Shown piece after piece: positions 46,123 to 54,083 of a stretch of 64,000 nucleotides of DNA; the first letter of the stretch is position 1; each line of letters opens with the position of its first letter. Location of the stretch: NCBI GenBank assembly GCA_014323675.1, contig JACONN010000002.1, forward strand, positions 620,001 to 684,000, given 5' to 3'. A program made the position numbers and the translations under genes. Source of the DNA: Hormoscilla sp. GM7CHS1pb (GTDB lineage Bacteria; Cyanobacteriota; Cyanobacteriia; Cyanobacteriales; Desertifilaceae). The notes below the pieces were generated by a model. That model ran no database searches and was not told where the DNA came from. It saw only the letters and a list, made by a program, of their open reading frames with translations.

Positions 46123-46344
46123 ATGATGGTGCAGGACGCGATTTTAGAAAAACTGGAAAAATTACCAGCATCGCTGCAAACGGAAGCGCTTCACTACATA
46201 GAGTTTTTATTGCAGAGATATGCTCGGGAATCGTCCCCAAAAGAAATGCCAAAGAAAAAGCGTAAGGCAGGGCTATTAAAAGGAAAAATTTGGATGTCAG
46301 AAGATTTTGATGAACCTCTTGAAGAGTTAAAGGACTATATGTAA
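46123..46344 (+). CDS. DUF2281-type antitoxin, copy 1
   Basis: 73 residues: MMVQDAILEKLEKLPASLQTEALHYIEFLL, then a basic linker and GKIWMSEDFDEPLEELKDYM, the toxin-wrapping tail typical of antitoxins paired with PIN toxins. AAGGAGGC gives a strong ribosome site. The stop overlaps the start of the PIN gene (TAATG). The frame is intact although its toxin is broken. Confidence 0.85.
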   Translation: MMVQDAILEKLEKLPASLQTEALHYIEFLLQRYARESSPKEMPKKKRKAGLLKGKIWMSEDFDEPLEELKDYM

Positions 46345-46721
46345 TGTTGCTAGACACTCATACTTTGTTATGGTTTCTTGACGATCGCCCCAGGCTGCGA
46401 TAAAAAGTAAGAGAACAAATTGAGGATGCGGATAGGTTAGCTGTTAGCATTGTTACGCTTTGGGAAATTGCCATTAAACTTTCGATTAAAAAGCTAGAAC
46501 TGCAATTTGAGTTTCAAGAACTGCCGGCTTTTTTAGAGCAGCTTGGGATAGAAGTTATCCCGATAACTTTTGCTGATGTGCAGTGCTATGTCACTTTGCC
46601 ACTTCATCATCGCGATCCATTCGATCGCCTTTTAATTGCCCAAGGGATGAATCGATCGTTGTCTTTGGTGAGTGCCGAGACAAAATTCGATCCTTATGCA
46701 ATTAGCCGGGTGTGGGAATGA
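46344..46721 (+). pseudogene. PIN-domain (VapC-like) toxin with premature stop
   Basis: MLLDTHTLLWFLDDRPRLR, then TAA at 46401-46403, then in the same frame KVREQIEDADRLAVSIVTLWEIAIK, LPLHHRDPFDRLLIAQ and SAETKFDPYAISRVWE. All catalytic acids (D4 of LLDTH, E of LWEIAIK, D of HRDPFDR, D of FDPY) survive, so a single nonsense mutation kills the RNase. VapC toxins cleave tRNA or rRNA. Confidence 0.85.
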
Positions 46722-47196
46722 ACAAAGCAAATATTTTTTACTTGACTCTACAAGACGAGCAAACGGGATCTCCGAGTTGGGGCGATCGCGTATAAGCCAT
46801 AACTGGTAGTGCGAGGTACAACCTACGGACCATCGCAGTGAGAAAATCGAGTTTTGGGGGGCGATCGCTTGACAGGCAACATTCGGGAAGTATAGAATGT
46901 AGTAGTAAAGGTCAGACTTGGAGGTTTTAAGGCCCAAACGCTTCCACCGCAAGCAGTCTGGTAAACGCAATCTCCGAGTTGGGGCGATCGCGCCTCTGCC
47001 ATAACAGGCAGTGCGAGGTACAACCTACGGGGTGTTATCCAGATATGCGTTCTCCTGGCCGATGCACATTTATCACCCTATACTACGTTCCTTACTACAA
47101 AGCCTGTACGGTTATCCCTACTATTCAATTGCTACACGCATAATTACTATACTTGTAAAAGTACAAGATGTGGAGTCAAAGCCTAAGACTATAAAC
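46722..47196. repeat. Repeated TA-flank sequence
   Basis: About 46785-46870 and 46975-47036 are copies of a segment with GTGCGAGGTACAACCTACGG, also found at 49338-49357 and 50270-50289. The repeats flank each DUF2281/PIN module and may mediate their duplication. The segment 47040-47196 shows no gene. Confidence 0.7.
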
Positions 47197-47238
47197 TATA
47201 GGTGTGACTATTTGATCTATAGGTGTGACTATTTCATC
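47197..47238 (+). promoter_or_regulatory. Tandem 21-bp direct repeat before the CBASS operon
   Basis: CTATAGGTGTGACTATTTGA (47197-) is repeated at once with one change (47218-47238), directly before the CapV gene. The second copy contains a possible GTG start (47225). The arrangement looks like a tandem operator for a repressor, but no regulator gene is adjacent. Confidence 0.5.
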
Positions 47239-47257
47239 TAAACAATCACCTGCTAAT

Positions 47258-48280
47258 ATGGTTCACTCTCCTTTGCATTCTACTCCCAAATCAAAAACAT
47301 TCAAAGTTCTATCGATAGATGGAGGAGGTATTAAAGGTCTGTATTCAGCTCGAATACTTGAACATTTTGAGGAGAGGTTTAAATGTCACATCGCTGATTA
47401 TTTTGATTTAATTTGTGGCACTTCAACAGGAGGATTAATTGCTCTGGGGATATCCCTCAATATCCATGTGGGAAAGATTAGAAATATGTACTATATGCGA
47501 GGAAAGCAAATTTTCTCACAGGGAAATAGTTGGCTCGGATCGCTCAAACAGATTTTTCTGAGAAGCAAGTATGATAACAGCGAATTGAAGAGAGCATTAG
47601 AAGAAATTTTTGGAGAACGAACCCTTGGAGACTCTCGCTGTTTGTTGTGTATTCCGGCATTTTCTTTAACTGATGGTAGACCATTCATTTTTAAGTACGA
47701 CCATAAAGAAGGTAATCTATGTAGGGATAACGAAACGAGGTACGTTGACATTGCTCTTGCAACAAGTGCAGCACCGACATACCTGCCAATCATTACCATC
47801 GATAATTACGATCGCAAGCAGTTTATTGATGGAGGAGTTTATGCCAATAATCCAACTATGATTGGGGTAGTAGAAGCACTGCGGTACTTCGTTGGCAACA
47901 ACAAAAAATTTCAGAAGTTAATGGTAATGTCTATTGGTTCTCTGGAGCCGAATCCTGGTAGGCGATTTGTTGCTAAACATCATCGTTCGGTTATGGACTG
48001 GAATAAGGATCTGATCGCTACGTTTTTTGAGGGACAGGCGTATGTTATAGGTTACTTCGTTGAAACTCTGGCTAAGTACTGTGATTCTCCATTTGATTAC
48101 CGGCGTATTCCTGGTGCTGATCTATCTCTAGATCAGGCAAGAATTATTAATCTAGACAATACTTCTAGTGAGGCATTGGACTTAATGTCTCAGAAGGGAA
48201 AAGATCAAGCACTTTTGTGGGGCCGAAAACCCGAGGTTGCGGAATTTTTCAAAGAGCAGAAGCAATACATCATTAGGTGA
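47258..48280 (+). CDS. capV: CBASS effector, patatin-like phospholipase CapV
   Basis: Patatin-fold phospholipase activated by a cyclic oligonucleotide to destroy the membrane of infected cells. The oxyanion motif is SIDGGGIKGLYSARIL, the nucleophile Ser is in LICGTSTGGLIAL, and the catalytic Asp is in FIDGGVYANNP. About 340 residues, normal for CapV. The start ATG 47258 leaves about 15 residues before the domain; GTG 47225 is possible. It lies 10 bases before the CD-NTase gene, the same effector-then-synthase order as the Vibrio cholerae capV-dncV pair. Confidence 0.85.
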   Translation: MVHSPLHSTPKSKTFKVLSIDGGGIKGLYSARILEHFEERFKCHIADYFDLICGTSTGGLIALGISLNIHVGKIRNMYYMRGKQIFSQGNSWLGSLKQIFLRSKYDNSELKRALEEIFGERTLGDSRCLLCIPAFSLTDGRPFIFKYDHKEGNLCRDNETRYVDIALATSAAPTYLPIITIDNYDRKQFIDGGVYANNPTMIGVVEALRYFVGNNKKFQKLMVMSIGSLEPNPGRRFVAKHHRSVMDWNKDLIATFFEGQAYVIGYFVETLAKYCDSPFDYRRIPGADLSLDQARIINLDNTSSEALDLMSQKGKDQALLWGRKPEVAEFFKEQKQYIIR

Positions 48281-48290
48281 GGATAAGCAA

Positions 48291-49172
48291 ATGGCAAACT
48301 GTCATAAATTATTTCTGTATTTCCATAGTAATATTGCATTAAAAAAATGTCGCAAAGAATCATTGCGTAAGTCTCGTAATGCTGTTCGCGAGAAAATCAG
48401 GGATTACTTTCGAGATAAGCAGAATGGCTTTTCTCCAAAATTTCACGGGCAAGGCTCATTCATGATGAAAACTATTATTGAGCCGCTGGATGGAGAGTTT
48501 GATATTGATGATGGTATCTATTTCCAAGTAGAAGCAGAACCGAGTCAGAGCACCGGTACCTTTCACCGCTGGATTTGTGAAGCTGTAGATGGTCATACAA
48601 ATCAAAAGCCTATCGACAAGCAAACCTGTGTCAGACTTGTCTATGCTAAAAACTATCACCTAGATCTGCCAATTTACTACATTATTGAAGGGCAGGTTCC
48701 CTATCTAGCTCATGAGGAGAAAGGATGGATTAAAAGCGATCCTAGAGAATTCATCCAATGGTTTGATGGCAAAGCTGACAAAGAAGGTCAACTAAAGCGA
48801 ATTGTGCTTTACCTAAAAGCCTGGAGTGATTATCAAGGTAAGTTGTTGAGTGGATTAATTTTCTCTATCTTAGCGGCTAAAAATATTTGTTTTGTTGATA
48901 AGCGAGATGACGTGGCTTTGTACAAAACTCTGTGCAAAATTCAGAAGAATCTGAAACGGAACTTTGTATGCGATCGTCCGACAACTCCTACTGGTGAAAA
49001 CCTGTTAGAGGAGTACAGCGAAACTAAGAAGGAGAATTTTTTCATACGTCTTAACTGTTTAATTCAATCCGCTGAGAAAGCTTTGGATGAGACAACAAGC
49101 CAGAGGGATGCCTGTAAAGCTTGGCAAAGGCACTTTGGTGACAGATTTTCTTGCAGTAAAAGCGAAGACTAG
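48291..49172 (+). CDS. CBASS cGAS/DncV-like nucleotidyltransferase
   Basis: The start at ATG 48291 (MANCHKLFLYFHSNIAL), with GAGG overlapping the capV stop. 293 residues. The nucleotidyltransferase motif is HGQGSFMMKT followed by GEFDIDDGIYF, giving the GS and DxD metal-binding set; the third acid is probably Asp in YHLDLPIYYI. The helical C-terminal core (LYLKAWSDYQGKLLSGLIFS) fits DncV-type enzymes. It would sense infection and make a cyclic dinucleotide that activates CapV. No Cap2/Cap3 (E1-E2, JAB) genes follow, so this is a minimal two-gene system. Confidence 0.85.
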   Translation: MANCHKLFLYFHSNIALKKCRKESLRKSRNAVREKIRDYFRDKQNGFSPKFHGQGSFMMKTIIEPLDGEFDIDDGIYFQVEAEPSQSTGTFHRWICEAVDGHTNQKPIDKQTCVRLVYAKNYHLDLPIYYIIEGQVPYLAHEEKGWIKSDPREFIQWFDGKADKEGQLKRIVLYLKAWSDYQGKLLSGLIFSILAAKNICFVDKRDDVALYKTLCKIQKNLKRNFVCDRPTTPTGENLLEEYSETKKENFFIRLNCLIQSAEKALDETTSQRDACKAWQRHFGDRFSCSKSED

Positions 49173-49528
49173 CATTAGACTGCTTTGGTCATTGGTGCGA
49201 GGGAAGGCAAAATAATCCCGATCGCCCATTCCTCATCGAAAGCCTTTCACGGCTTCGTCCAGATTAACACAACTCCCAGTTGTCCGCCAGCCGCGATCGC
49301 GCAGTTTGGGCGATCGCGTATAAGCCATAACTGGTAGTGCGAGGTACAACCTACGGACCATCGCAGTGAGAAAATCGAGTTTTGGGGGGCGACTGGGAAC
49401 GGCACAAAACAAAATCGCGGTTTATAATATGTACAGAGTATTTGATCGATCGGGCGATACCAGTGGGAATGTTTTTGATATTCAGGTGTTGCTGTAATGT
49501 TATTAGTTAAAACTGAAAAGGAGAAAGA
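49173..49528. other. Intergenic: repeated leader of TA module 2
   Basis: About 49310-49528 repeats the sequence found before modules 1 and 3 (GTGCGAGGTACAACCTACGG, GGGGGGCGACTGGGAACGGC, ATCGCGGTTTATAATATGTA). 49173-49300 shows nothing recognisable. Confidence 0.65.
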
Positions 49529-49783
49529 ATGACGATCCAACCTGCTATTTTGGAAAAATTAGAGAGTCTTCCTGAATCTCTACAATTGAAAGTATTACAG
49601 TATATTGATTCTTTGATTGAAAACCGCGAACAATATATGGCTAAAGGCCACCCGGCTGCAAACCAGCCTACGGAACAAGAAACGGCTCCTAAAAAGTATC
49701 GCGTTGCCGGAACGATGAAAGGGATGATTATCATGTCAGATGATTTTGATGAACCCCTTGAAGACCTCAAAGACTATATGTAA
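49529..49783 (+). CDS. DUF2281-type antitoxin, copy 2
   Basis: 84 residues: MTIQPAILEKLESLPESLQL, then a linker and GTMKGMIIMSDDFDEPLEDL, the family tail. AAGGAG precedes the ATG. Intact. Copy 3 (50607) is nearly identical in DNA. Confidence 0.85.
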   Translation: MTIQPAILEKLESLPESLQLKVLQYIDSLIENREQYMAKGHPAANQPTEQETAPKKYRVAGTMKGMIIMSDDFDEPLEDLKDYM

Positions 49784-49798
49784 TGGACTAGATAGTCT

Positions 49799-50181
49799 AT
49801 GCTGCTAGATACCCATGTATTGCTCTGGTTTCTTGATAATAACCTAGACTCCCAAAGTCGATTAAAGAAAAGATAGAAAACACGGAATCAGTATTTGTCA
49901 GTATTGCTTCAATTTGGGAAATATCTATTAAGGTTAATATTGGAAAATTAACAGTGACAACGCCTTTAGAAATGATTAGGGTTAATATGATGGCATTAAA
50001 TATCCAGGAATTACCTATTACATTTGAAGATGCAATAACTTATGCTTCACTTCCCTTAACTTCTAACCATCGCGATCCATTTGATCGCATTTTAGTTGCC
50101 CAAGCAATGAATCGATCGTTGTCTTTGGTGAGTGCCGATACAAAATTCGATCCTTATGCAATTAGCCGGGTGTGGGAATGA
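49799..50181 (+). pseudogene. PIN-domain toxin, frameshifted
   Basis: The start MLLDTHVLLWFLDNN is in one frame; after about 49855 the homologous sequence (SIKEKIENTESVFVSIASIWEISIK, HRDPFDRILVAQAMN, SADTKFDPYAISRVWE) continues in another. The span is not a multiple of three, so a single indel near 49855 is the lesion. The last third is nearly identical to the copy-1 toxin. Confidence 0.85.
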
Positions 50182-50606
50182 ACAAAGCAAATATTTTTTA
50201 CTTGACTCTACAAGACGAGCAAACGGGATCTCCGAGTTGGGGCGATCGCTCCTCTGCCATAACCGGCAGTGCGAGGTACAACCTACGGCGTGGACCATCG
50301 CAGTGATAAAATCGAGTTTTGGGGGGTGTGGTCATAAGTAGTTGATAGCCAGGTGCATCTCAGATACATGTATATAGCCCGCGCAGGCGGGCTTTGTTCA
50401 TGTAGCCGGGCCCTTTAGGGTTCGGGCGACGAGGTCTCCTACCAACGGGTTTTGACCACACCCAGTTTTGGGGGGCGACTGGGAACGGCACAAAACAAAA
50501 TCGCGGTTTATGATATGTACACAGTATTTGATCGATCGTAGAGAGTGGGAATGTTTGTGATATTCGTTGCTGTAATGTTATTCGTTAAAACTGAAAAGGA
50601 GAAAGA
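50182..50606. other. Repeated leader of TA module 3, interrupted by a MITE
   Basis: Same leader as for modules 1 and 2 with the 50324-50463 element inserted. After the element the leader resumes at GGCGACTGGGAACGGCACAA. Confidence 0.75.
50324..50463. mobile_element. 140-bp MITE with GGGTGTGGTCA ends and 9-bp target duplication
   Basis: Left end GGGTGTGGTCA, right end the inverted TGACCACACCC. It is flanked by AGTTTTGGG on both sides (50315-50323 and 50464-50472), and removing the element plus one flank restores the sequence seen uninterrupted at 49376-49400. The interior has a hairpin AGCCCGCGCAGGCGGGCT. No transposase. Left-end copies lie at 59396 and 59740. Confidence 0.9.
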
Positions 50607-50859
50607 ATGACGATCGAACCTGCTATTTTGGAAAAATTAGAGAGTCTTCCTGAATCTCTACAATTGAAAGTATTACAGTATATTGATTCTTTGATTGAAA
50701 ACCGCGAACAATATGGCCAAAGGCCACCCGGCTGCAAACCAGCCTACGGAACAAGAAACGCCTCCTAAAAAGTATCGCGTTGCCGGAACGATGAAAGGGA
50801 TGATTATCATGTCAGATGATTTTGATGAACCCCTTGAAGACCTCAAAGACTATATGTAA
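50607..50859 (+). pseudogene. DUF2281-type antitoxin, copy 3, frameshifted
   Basis: MTIEPAILEKLESLPESLQL as in copy 2, but CAATATATGGCT there is CAATATGGCC here: a two-base loss after residue 36 puts the rest out of frame. No PIN gene follows. Recent duplicate of copy 2. Confidence 0.85.
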
Positions 50860-50888
50860 TGATAAGATAGTCTGTAATGTTCCTTTCA

Positions 50889-50912
50889 CCAGGGTAATCT
50901 GTGTTACCCTGG
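50889..50912. terminator. Perfect 9-bp hairpin CCAGGGTAA/TTACCCTGG
   Basis: Six-base loop, between the broken module 3 and the convergent SDR remnant. No strong U-tract. Confidence 0.5.
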
Positions 50913-51032
50913 CGCTAACACAACAAGTTAGGCGATCGCACTGTGCCCATCATGGATAAATCCCATTCACAATAAGCACATTCAGGAATAATTGAGATGG
51001 ACAAGCAAATCTTATCCATCCCAAATAACTAC

Positions 51033-51620
51033 TTACCGAATCGCAGCGGCGATCAAACGCTCCCAAGCCCAGTCTGGCAGCAGCCAACGCAGAAATATCA
51101 ATAGTTTGGCATCCATCGGCGTGGCGTATCGTTTTTTGGGATTGCGACCGTTCACGGCTTGTGAAACTGCTTTGGCCACCACATCTGGACTGGAGGAATT
51201 CGGGTAATGATTGAGTATTCGTGCCATGGGTTCGACCAGGGCACTGTAAAGCGATCCTTTGGAAGTATCTCGTAAAGTCTGGGCGGCGATGCTGGACCAT
51301 TCACTTTGAATCGCCCCGGGTTGCACGACCACCACTCGAATGCCAAAGGGTTTTGTTTCCACCCGTAACGCATCGGATAAAACTTCGAGTGCATGTTTCG
51401 TCGCGTGATACCAGCCCCCGATCGGCATCCAAATTCGCCCGCCTATGGAACTGATATTGACGATCGTACCCGATCGGGCCGCACGCATTGCGGGCAGAAC
51501 CAGTTGCGTCAGCCCATATTCGCCAATTTGGCAAAATAAACGAACCCAAAGTTCCGACACCAATAATTGTCGAAATTTTATCCAAAAATCACCCGAGCTA
51601 CCGTAAGGCCATCGATCCAT
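51033..51620 (-). pseudogene. Short-chain dehydrogenase, N-terminally truncated
   Basis: It contains the SDR active site: Ser in VNISSIGG, then Tyr and Lys in YHATKHALEVLSDAL, followed by VVVQPGAI. The N-terminal TGxxxGxG cofactor loop and first strands are missing; upstream of about residue 30 the sequence is not SDR-like and reads antisense into the next fragment. Broken by the same junction as the pPIWI_RE remnant. Confidence 0.75.
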
Positions 51621-51625
51621 ATCAT

Positions 51626-52624
51626 CATATAAAATCTATTTTACCAGGGTACAACCTTATCCCTCAATGCATTGTATCTTCTGAAAAGTTAGAAAGTGAT
51701 GAACTTGAGGCCGTTGAATCTGATGAGGGCGAACTTTATAATCGCGCTCTTGCTGCTATTCTTGATGCTATTTTGCCCTTCAACCAGGATTACCCTTTAT
51801 CATTGATTGATGATGGTAAATTATGTAACGATAATACGGTATATGCTGGTTTTTATGTTATTCGACGAAATAAAGGAACTGCAAAACAGAGCTTCAGTGA
51901 GCCAGTTCTTGTTGCCATCTACAAGAATGAAGTTAATGTATTACTTCCAGCCATAGATTTGCAGTTTCGATCGATGGCTGATGCAATCTGCGAATTAGCA
52001 GGACAAAGAACGTCAAAAGTTGATTTAAATCGAGTAATTAACAATATGCTATCCACATTAATACAGACATATTCTAGTGCAACGGATGTGTATCTATTTG
52101 TTCACGGTCAAAATGCTCGAAGTTATTGGAATTGGCTACAAGACAGCAAGTTCGATCCCAAAAAAACACCCTCTAACAAAATTCATATTATCCGTATTCG
52201 CGATGGAATGAATTTTGAAGTACCACAGGCGTATGGGTTGTCAACAGAACAGGAGACATTTGGAGAAGGCGATGCTTCTTTTGGGCAAGGAATATTCATT
52301 CCCGCCGACTGTGATTTAGAGCAAGTACTATTCTCGCAAACTGTACTAAGTGTTGCCAAAAAGTCTGATATGAACAGAGTTTCTAAGCATATGAGTCGTT
52401 TTCAATCACGTACCCCAGCATGGAAAGAGCCACAACCTCGCGCTCATAATATTCTAGCAACACCATCACCCGAACAATTTAAACTACATCATGCTATTAC
52501 ACACGACCTTAGAGCACGCCATTGGTGGACTTCTGATGAATGCGAATATCCTGTACCACTCTCATTAGCTGCAAAGCTCAAAGAGTGGTGTTTTAACGAT
52601 TCTGAATTAGAATATCCAGACTAA
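51626..52624 (+). pseudogene. pPIWI_RE-type protein, C-terminal fragment
   Basis: About 330 residues: DVYLFVHGQNARSYWNWLQD, IHIIRIRDGMNFEVPQAYGL, GQGIFIPADCDL, and a tail with HHAITHDLRARHWWTSDECE and PVPLSLAAKLKEWCF. From memory these match the RNaseH-like end of the pPIWI_RE (DUF3893/DUF3962) proteins, a prokaryotic Piwi-related family found in predicted RNA-targeting defence operons. The N-terminal two thirds and the helicase/REase partners are absent. The frame is open back to 51488, but that part is antisense to the SDR fragment. A MITE begins two bases after the stop. Confidence 0.65.
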
Positions 52625-52625
52625 T

Positions 52626-52791
52626 GGGTGCATCTCACTTTCGCGCGGGCGAAGCATAAAGAATAGCAAATCTTTTGTTTGATGATGTAATTTGTCGCAG
52701 AAATGCTAGCTGCTGCGCAGCCGCTGCGCTTTTACGCAGTGCGCGTAGCGCTACGCCCCTACAGATACATCTGCAAATATGAGATGCACCC
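52626..52791. mobile_element. 166-bp MITE, GGGTGCATCTCA family
   Basis: Starts GGGTGCATCTCACTTTCGCG and ends with inverted TGAGATGCACCC. It shares GGGCGAAGCAT and CGCCCCTACAG with the 9247 copy. It contains an extra palindromic run (52707-52755, GCTGCGCAGCCGCTGCGC and ACGCAGTGCGCGTAGCG), a smaller repeat nested inside it. Confidence 0.85.
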
Positions 52792-52856
52792 CATCCTCCG
52801 AATGCGTAGCAGCGCCGTTAAGGGAAGCGCTTATACCTCTACCGCCACCCTATTCC

Positions 52857-53615
52857 TTAAGATGAGATTGGAAGCACGCAATATTGCACTCCAGTTTCAA
52901 AAATCCGAACACCACCACCTTCAGCCACCGTTTGTCGCAATGCTGTGGGATTAACAACCTTGATTCCAGCTAAATAATCAATACCCATATCTGCTAATGC
53001 AGGTAGCCAGGGCATTGTTGGTCCCATTAGCACTAGCTTCGCATTTTGAGACAATTCTACCAAGCGTGGAAATGTTTTGTTAACAATGGATGTTGCTGTT
53101 AAAAAGACCCAATCAGCTGTCGGCAGCAGATACTCGCAAGCCGGATCGGGAAAATCGCTGCCGCTAGGTTGACGCTCAATTACGCTAATGTCGGCAACTT
53201 CCTCGTACCGATCTAGCCTGGGATAGCGCCCAATCACCACGACCCGTTGGTTTTGGATCTCCGGCAGAAAATATTCAAATACTGCCAAATTTCCCGATCC
53301 TTTAGGGGACAAAGGTTGAGCAGCTTTAATTAAGGATGATGCTGCATTGATCTGACCATTAATTGCGGCCATGCCAACTGTGGCTTCATAAGGATTCCAA
53401 GACCTAACCCACGGAGCTAATTCTGCCACTGTTCGGTTGACTAAGGTTCCCGACCAAGAAAGTGTACGGGTAGGCTGACCTGGACTCATGGCTAGGCCGA
53501 TATCATCTGCCTGACATAACGTCCAGGTCAGACCAATTACAACTTCTTTAACTGGGGTTGCTGATTGGCTAGCTTCTAGGAGTAAAGAATATATCTCTCG
53601 TGGATGTATTTTCAT
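52857..53615 (-). CDS. DUF364/DUF4213 putative heavy-metal chelation protein
   Basis: The start ATG 53615 (MKIHPREIYSLLLEASQSAT); the frame opens with TTG at 53624. The N-terminal DUF4213 part includes GLTWTLCQADDIGLAMSP. The C-terminal Rossmann-like DUF364 part includes VVVIGRYPRLDRY, SDFPDPACEYLLPTADWVFLTAT and LVLMGPTMPWLP. Known family members are of unclear function, with metal chelation proposed from structure. Intact, monocistronic. Confidence 0.8.
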   Translation of the reverse strand: MKIHPREIYSLLLEASQSATPVKEVVIGLTWTLCQADDIGLAMSPGQPTRTLSWSGTLVNRTVAELAPWVRSWNPYEATVGMAAINGQINAASSLIKAAQPLSPKGSGNLAVFEYFLPEIQNQRVVVIGRYPRLDRYEEVADISVIERQPSGSDFPDPACEYLLPTADWVFLTATSIVNKTFPRLVELSQNAKLVLMGPTMPWLPALADMGIDYLAGIKVVNPTALRQTVAEGGGVRIFETGVQYCVLPISS

Positions 53616-53624
53616 AGATATCAA

Positions 53625-54083
53625 TTGGGAGTCAAACCTTCAAAGCTATATGATAAAGGACAAACGGGGAAGTACACGCTACACGCTACACGCTACAACA
53701 TATTTGGGTGCATCTCATATTTGTGAATATAGCCGATCGAAAAAGTTAGATGCACCCGAGGCAGAGCCTCGAAATTCCGTTCCCTGCCAGAGACAGGGAA
53801 CGAGGGAACGAGGGATGGGATAGTTTTATATTTGCAAATAGATATAACTCCAGGACTAAGGGGTGTTATATAGCGTAGAAGAATGTGTTCGCGCGATCGC
53901 CCTTGGTGCTTATCCGTCAGTTTTGCCCGATCGCCCCCTGATTGGGGTAGCGTTCCCTGCTGCGATCGCCGAATCCAATCATACTGGCTACAACCCACAT
54001 CACCATTAGACATGGGTGCCTCTCAATTAAAAATCAGATCCAGGGAAGCCAGGACGGCGTTAGCCTATAATTTGCGTATTTTC
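53625..54083. other. Intergenic with several short repeats
   Basis: 53672-53697 has three tandem ACACGCT units. 53706-53757 is a 52-bp minimal GGGTGCATCTCA...AGATGCACCC element. 53778-53802 is a CGTTCCCTG palindrome. No gene seen. Confidence 0.75.

Noticed and set aside
45869..46126. 85-codon frame before antitoxin copy 1
   Set aside because: It lies in the leader sequence repeated before all three antitoxin modules, where the other copies do not keep the frame.
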